Source: Chrysochromulina tobinii
Taxonomy: Eukaryota > Haptophyta > Prymnesiales > Chrysochromulinaceae
Length of the DNA: 11,806 nt
Direction of reading: 5' to 3'
Assembly: GCA_001275005.1 (NCBI GenBank)
Contig: JWZX01001718.1
Span: 1-11,806 of the forward strand
Positions 7,774 through 11,806 of this stretch are shown piece by piece (the stretch's first letter is position 1; each line of letters opens with the position of its first letter). Below the pieces are notes generated by a model. It did no database searches and was not told where the DNA came from. It saw only the letters and a list, made by a program, of their open reading frames with translations. Both the position numbers and the translations under genes were made by a program.

Positions 7774-9003
7774 CTATCTTAGCAGAGCCTCGCACGCGCG
7801 ATCAATATAAGCGCGCGACTTGCAGATTGTGAATCTCACGAGCCGGCACGGTTCACTGCCATCTGCCTTGAACGGCGTCGCATAGAAGACGGAGAGTGGT
7901 GTACAGATCACACCCTTGTCTTCGGCAAGCCGTCGGCAGAACTCGACATCGGTCATACCCTCGGGCGTCTGAGCGACGAGAAAGTAGCCACCTTGCGCCT
8001 CGCAAATCGAGCGGACGGCCGTGCCTTTGCGCAGAGCAGTCGCCAGCCGCTCAAAGTTGCTACCAAAGAGCGACGCGACGTTAGACAGTTCGGAATCATC
8101 CTCACGAAGCGCCGCAGCAATACCAGCCTGCAGCGGCGTTGGCGCGTTGAAGGTCAGGTGCGTGTGCGACGCTCCGAGTGGCCGCACAAGTGAGGCAGGC
8201 CCGTAGGCCCACGCCACTCGCCAGCCAGTCAATGCGAACAGCTTGCCACCACTCCCGAAGGTGATGGTACGCTCGCGCATGCCAGGCTGGCTCGCGAGTT
8301 GCAGATGCGTGCAGTCGGAGTGTGGGAATATACAATGCTCATACACCTCATCGCTCAGGCCGATCAGGTCATGCTGCTGGCAGAGATCTGTGATCAGGCG
8401 GAGCTCGGAGGCTGTTACCACGTGTCCCGTCGGGTTGTGAGGTGAGTTGAGCACGAGCATCTTGGCCCGGGGAGAAGCGCATGCGTCACGCAGCGCCTCA
8501 GCGCAAATCTCAAAGCCGGGCGCACGTAGCGTCACGACACGCGGCACAGCCCCTGCCTGGCGGATCGCACCGAGCATGAAGGGATAGCACGGCTCGAAAA
8601 TAATCACCTCGTCGCCAGGGTCCAAGAATGCAAGCATGGCTGCTGCGAGCACCTCTTGGCCACCTGCTGTCACCACGACCTCGGATGCTGCGTCATATAC
8701 GGCGCCATACCGGCGTTCAACAAATGCCGCAACTGCCAGGCGAAGGTCCAGAAGACCAGGCTGCGGCGAGTACTGGTTCAGCGCAGCGGTGCCTCCCGCA
8801 ATGGCAGCTGCTGCCACTCGCCGAGCCACGGCCGAGCCCTCAAAATCTGGAAGTCCTTGCGACATGTTCACCATGCCCGGGCGCGCCGCGAGGGCATTGA
8901 GAGTCTCCCATGTTTGTGCCGCCGCGCCGCTGCCCGATGCCAGAAGCGATGCGCGCGTCGAGAGACGAGTCATTGCTCGCGCAAAGGAGCGGCTCACCCT
9001 CAT
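7774..9003 (-). CDS. Class I PLP aminotransferase, kynurenine aminotransferase / cysteine-S-conjugate beta-lyase group, organelle-targeted
   Basis: A fold-type I PLP enzyme that moves amino groups between amino acids and 2-oxo acids. Numbering from ATG 9003 (409 residues): G50 in SQGLPD; Y78 in NQYSPQPG; N190 in NSPHNPTG; D218 and Y221 in SDEVYEH, binding PLP; Schiff-base K254 in GSGGK; phosphate-binding R262 in TGWR; substrate-carboxylate R390 in RLVRF. All key residues are present, so it should be active. The first 26 residues have five arginines, many serines and alanines and no acid, which suits a mitochondrial or plastid presequence. The frame stays open to 9294, but that part is a His/Thr/Pro-rich reading of GT-rich DNA with a GTG at the head, so I start at 9003. 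ATG 9051 is the alternative. Possible substrates are kynurenine, glutamine, methionine or cysteine conjugates; sequence alone does not choose. Confidence 0.93.
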   Translation of the reverse strand: MRVSRSFARAMTRLSTRASLLASGSGAAAQTWETLNALAARPGMVNMSQGLPDFEGSAVARRVAAAAIAGGTAALNQYSPQPGLLDLRLAVAAFVERRYGAVYDAASEVVVTAGGQEVLAAAMLAFLDPGDEVIIFEPCYPFMLGAIRQAGAVPRVVTLRAPGFEICAEALRDACASPRAKMLVLNSPHNPTGHVVTASELRLITDLCQQHDLIGLSDEVYEHCIFPHSDCTHLQLASQPGMRERTITFGSGGKLFALTGWRVAWAYGPASLVRPLGASHTHLTFNAPTPLQAGIAAALREDDSELSNVASLFGSNFERLATALRKGTAVRSICEAQGGYFLVAQTPEGMTDVEFCRRLAEDKGVICTPLSVFYATPFKADGSEPCRLVRFTICKSRAYIDRACEALLR

Positions 9004-9459
9004 TGAAAATCGAGCCTTCACGCCTATAAACAGAGGTTCGACGAAACACATACCGGCACAGAGCCGACCGCGGCCTTCGGTCGTCGCGCTGACGTGCGGG
9101 TTGTGTGTCGGTGGGTTTGGCTGGTTGTGAGGTTCGTCTGTGTGATCCGTGTGCCCTTGTGCGCCCGCGTGTGGCCCGTGAGCCGTGACCCGTGTGTGTC
9201 CTGTGTGCGGAGTGTGTCCCGGCTCCCCCGCGTGTCTTTTCACCGGTACAATGTACATTTCTGGGCCTGAAGGCAAGACCTGAGCTGATCGCACTGACCG
9301 GCACCATCACGGGTTTCAGCGTTGAGGATAGTTTTGGCGTGCACATGCCGGAGGCCAACACCACACGCTTCTGTCGCATACAAGGCTTTGACCTTTGAGG
9401 CCGCCTCAGATGAAGCGGTCGTCTAGTAAAATCGCTTTCCACGCGACAACAGCACATTC
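9004..9459. other. Upstream region of the aminotransferase gene, GT-rich
   Basis: Holds the promoter and leader of the aminotransferase and the 3' flank of the coiled-coil gene. 9095-9235 is rich in irregular GTGTG runs on the plus strand. A TGACGTG motif (9090-9096), the type of core bound by CREB/ATF bZIPs, lies 87 bases before the chosen ATG; a single 7-mer may be chance. A protein-like open stretch on the plus strand ends at a TGA near 9398 but has no ATG, so I do not call it. Confidence 0.5.
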
Positions 9460-11058
9460 TCACGTCAGCCCCGCATGCCACGTGCCCAGAGCTCTCTCGG
9501 GTGTGTCCATACCACGTGCCCAAAGCTCTCTCCTGTGCTCGAGGTCCTCGCCGTGAATCGCGGCATGTAGTGCAATTGTCCGCGAACGCAAAATCGCATT
9601 CCGCTTACGCAGCCAAACTCGCTCTTCCTCCGAGGCGGCCACTTGCTGATCGCAATCCTGCATTTCCTTCTGCATGGTCAACTCGGTCAGCCGCAGCGTG
9701 TCCTCGGTATGTGCGAGGCTCCGAGTTTTCGTCCGTAACTGCGCCATGGTCAGAGCAAGTAACTGTCGGAGCTCTGCGTTCCGAGCCTCTTCGATCTTAA
9801 GGTGTTGGCGCAGCTCCTTCAAATCGGCCTTGCGTTGCCTTTCGAATTCGGAGGTCATTACCCACCTTTCGGCTTCAAACTCTTGCTTCAGCATTCGCGT
9901 CTCAATCTGACGCGCCTGCTGTTCCGCGTACAAGCGCTGTTCAGTCCTCTTGAGCTTGTTCTTAGTGCCTGAAATGGTGAACGTGAAATAGACTGCCTTT
10001 CCCAACATGAGCCGTCGATTCAATGACCTTTCTGCTTCTAGTTCGCCTTCGAGTCTTCGGGTTTCTGCTCCGAGTTGGAAGTCTGCTGCAGAAAGCTCTT
10101 CCTGAAGCAGCGCTGATGCGATAGCGTGGGGTAGCACCCTTGTGCGATCGACGTCGCGAAGGAGTGCATCACACTCTTCCAGGTCGGCGGCCACTGTTCC
10201 GACGCTCGCATCGTGTTGCGCAAGGAGCTTGGTCGCTACGACTCGCATTGCCGTGCTGTTGCTGCTCTGTGCCAACGCCGTCTCATACTCGAGCTCTTCC
10301 AGAGCTTCCCGCATCTTGAAGAACCCTTTGTTGGCTCGCAGCGTGAACGCCCGCACAGCCTCCCTGAGGGTCCCGGCACTGGTAGCACGCTCGGACTCTG
10401 GCGTCTTGTATTTGTGCAGCTCCTCTTCAATGCGTTCCCAACCAGCCAATTCGGCCTGCTCGATGTTCTGACGCGCCCTGGCGGCTTTGCTCAGAGCCTC
10501 ATTCACGCGACGTTGATGAGCGAGTACCGCGTGCTCCACCAGAGTGACGAGAGCACGGCTCGTGAATTCGGGCACTTCCGGATTGTACTTGAAACGACGC
10601 ACAAAGTCGCTCGTCCAGGCAGGATGAGGATCTGGAGGCGGCTCAGTTCCTGTCCACTGCTTCAGCTTGAGCTCACGAATGCCTTCCTCTCGAGCAACGC
10701 GCTGCACAGTGCGCAAGCCCTCCGTGCTCAATCCATCAAGCTGGATCGACGCATTCATCAGGGCTGCCAAATCATCTCTAGCTGGAGGCACGTGTGGACG
10801 CTGCTCTTCACGCTCAAGCTCGCGATGCCACTCCTCCGCGGATGATTTGCCACGAGATAAGTGAGTCGAGCCTGCACGTCTCGTCGGCGATGGGCCCTCT
10901 GGGCCTTGGCTCAACCGCGCATCCGACCAGCCTCTTCGGGAATCCTTCAACCGCTGAAGATCAAATTCCGAGTTGACATCACTGGCTGACTCAATGGCCG
11001 ATGACATATTCGCCTCGGTCATCGAAAGTTGTGCCTTGGTGTGGTGCAGCGGATGCAT
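9460..11058 (-). CDS. Unrecognised coiled-coil protein
   Basis: I do not recognise a family. The 532-residue product is rich in Glu, Arg, Ala and Leu. Residues 1-95 look disordered. 165-215 is helical (HQRRVNEALSKAARARQN region). From about 325 to 490 it reads as long coiled coil (for example RRLEGELEAERSLNRRL and KADLKELRQHLKIEEARNAEL). The coil is broken at about 352-366 by a beta-like GKAVYFTFTISGT segment, a hinge or possibly a retained intron piece; the ORF stays open through it. ATG 11058 follows an in-frame stop at 11089-11091, which supports a start there or at Met13 or Met18. There is no signal peptide, membrane segment or catalytic motif. A structural, cytoskeletal or ciliary role would be typical of such proteins but is only a guess. 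The C-terminal codons run through a 21-base repeat pair. Confidence 0.7.
   Translation of the reverse strand: MHPLHHTKAQLSMTEANMSSAIESASDVNSEFDLQRLKDSRRGWSDARLSQGPEGPSPTRRAGSTHLSRGKSSAEEWHRELEREEQRPHVPPARDDLAALMNASIQLDGLSTEGLRTVQRVAREEGIRELKLKQWTGTEPPPDPHPAWTSDFVRRFKYNPEVPEFTSRALVTLVEHAVLAHQRRVNEALSKAARARQNIEQAELAGWERIEEELHKYKTPESERATSAGTLREAVRAFTLRANKGFFKMREALEELEYETALAQSSNSTAMRVVATKLLAQHDASVGTVAADLEECDALLRDVDRTRVLPHAIASALLQEELSAADFQLGAETRRLEGELEAERSLNRRLMLGKAVYFTFTISGTKNKLKRTEQRLYAEQQARQIETRMLKQEFEAERWVMTSEFERQRKADLKELRQHLKIEEARNAELRQLLALTMAQLRTKTRSLAHTEDTLRLTELTMQKEMQDCDQQVAASEEERVWLRKRNAILRSRTIALHAAIHGEDLEHRRELWARGMDTPERALGTWHAGLT
9478..9532. repeat. 21-base direct repeat pair at the end of the coiled-coil gene
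   Basis: Copies 9478-9498 and 9512-9532 differ at one base and each contains CACGTG. The 34-base spacing is not a multiple of three, so the two copies encode different residues in the C-terminal tail. This suggests a late duplication that changed the end of the protein. Confidence 0.8.
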
Positions 11059-11706
11059 GATGTAGCCTAGGTGCAGAGCGGTGGCGCATCATTCCTGCTC
11101 GCTGGCCGCCTCCATAAAAGCCGCGCTGGAATGCATTGGCGCTCTTAACGGGCGGCACAGAAACACCAACCGAGCTGAGATACGAGCGTGGCATGTTTCG
11201 GCGAGCTGTCACACCAGCAGCTCCGGGACCCGCGTCTCGAGATGGTTGCGTGAGCGCGCCCCGGTGTCCGTTTCACGTGCGCGGTGAGTGTTTGAACCGG
11301 AAAAAAGACACCGGTAACGGCAAAAAGTCAGCCTTACAAAACAACACAAACTCTTCCGGGATCCCGATAGCCTCCGTCCCGTATATCTTCACATCACGAC
11401 AAAAACAAAATCGGACCGTCCGTCCGTCGCGGAAGTGTCTAGTGGAAAAGATGTTTGCCTCCGACGCGCTCCGACAAATCGCGCACTTGAGTTCGTACGT
11501 GGAACCGTCGAGGAGGAGCTCCTAGCTCCTGCATGTGCAGGAGCTGGATGAGTTGTAGATGAGTTGCCTCGGCGCGATCAATGGAGGTTTTGGCTTGTGC
11601 TACTTTGTAAAAATTTGATGAAGGCTCCCTGTGTGCTTCCTTTCTTGTTGATTGCATGCCAAAAAGTGGCACCAAGTGACACGAAAACTCGACACAACGG
11701 CGCACC
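11059..11706. other. Divergent intergenic region, coiled-coil gene to right-edge gene
   Basis: Probably holds both promoters. On the plus strand ATG 11193 opens 30 codons that end at a good splice donor, GCG|GTGAGT (11284). On the minus strand ATG 11194 opens a short protein-like stretch. Either could be a first exon, but I cannot connect them securely. The palindrome cluster at 11514-11545 is the clearest structure. The sequence is A-rich around 11300-11420. Confidence 0.45.
11514..11545. repeat. Palindrome cluster built on AGGAGCT
   Basis: AGGAGCTCCT (11514-11523) is a perfect 10-base palindrome. It is followed at once by a 22-base inverted repeat, with AGCTCCTGCA (11524-11533) and TGCAGGAGCT (11536-11545) around a 2-base centre. 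The AGGAGCT/AGCTCCT word occurs four times in 32 bases. Confidence 0.85.
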
Positions 11707-11806
11707 ATGGTTCACGGCACCGGCGCGGCGTCGTGCAGCGCAGCGGTGGCCATCCTGATTTCTGGCGAGGCTCGGTCGGGCCGCTCCGTCTGGGAGCGCA
11801 TGCGAA
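11707..11806 (+). CDS. 5' end of an unidentified gene, cut by the window edge
   Basis: ATG 11707 sits in an ideal eukaryotic start context (CACCATGG), has an in-frame stop 27 bases upstream (11677-11679), and opens a frame with no stop to the edge: 33 codons with high GC3. The peptide contains VAILISGEARSG. This hydrophobic strand followed by SGxxRS recalls the N-terminus of some glycosyltransferase-like proteins of algae and large viruses, but the fragment is too short to assign. Alternatively, splicing from the GTGAGT donor at 11284 to an acceptor at 11743 also keeps this frame. Confidence 0.5.
   Translation, partial: MVHGTGAASCSAAVAILISGEARSGRSVWERMR

Noticed and set aside
9004-9294. 97-residue N-terminal extension of the aminotransferase
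   Set aside because: GTG at the head and a His/Thr/Pro-rich reading of GT-rich DNA. A presequence-like N-terminus starts at ATG 9003.
9240-9398. Protein-like plus-strand stretch ending at TGA near 9398
   Set aside because: No ATG in frame, no clear splice acceptor and no recognised family; too short to judge.
1-11806. CRISPR arrays, tRNA/rRNA genes, insertion sequences with transposase, phage genes
   Set aside because: None seen. No regularly spaced repeats, no cloverleaf I could recognise, and no transposase or phage-like protein.

Overview
The window looks like nuclear DNA of a GC-rich, compact unicellular eukaryote, probably a microalga; a haptophyte-type alga would fit, but that is an inference. 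It encodes eukaryote-only domains: a bZIP factor with an ATF6-like luminal tail, a CXXC zinc finger and a CW zinc finger. One aminotransferase carries an arginine/serine-rich organellar presequence. Two genes make best sense with short introns. There are no bacterial-style operons and no rRNA or tRNA genes that I could recognise.

Layout, left to right. 1-658 holds no convincing gene, only a short G-box (CACGTG) repeat cluster. On the minus strand, 659-3080 encodes a membrane-tethered bZIP transcription factor of ATF6 type, probably with a tiny first exon and a 52-base intron. 3081-4350 is non-coding and contains a 149-base inverted-repeat element flanked by 10-base direct repeats (MITE-like), plus two AP-1-type sites. 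On the minus strand, 4351-5133 encodes a short-chain dehydrogenase/reductase of bacterial flavour. It shares a 163-base divergent promoter, holding an E2F-like site, with a plus-strand chromatin reader (5297 to about 7310) that has CXXC and CW domains and a probable intron near its 3' end. On the minus strand, 7774-9003 encodes a class I PLP aminotransferase of the kynurenine aminotransferase / cysteine-S-conjugate beta-lyase group, and 9460-11058 an unrecognised coiled-coil protein. The plus-strand gene beginning at 11707 runs off the right edge.

The genes do not form one obvious pathway. The two regulators, a stress-type tethered transcription factor and an unmethylated-CpG / histone-mark reader, are the most notable contents. 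The strongest non-coding signals are the MITE-like element at 3621-3769, an in-frame TGA followed by protein-like sequence at 7308-7451, and a palindrome cluster at 11514-11545.
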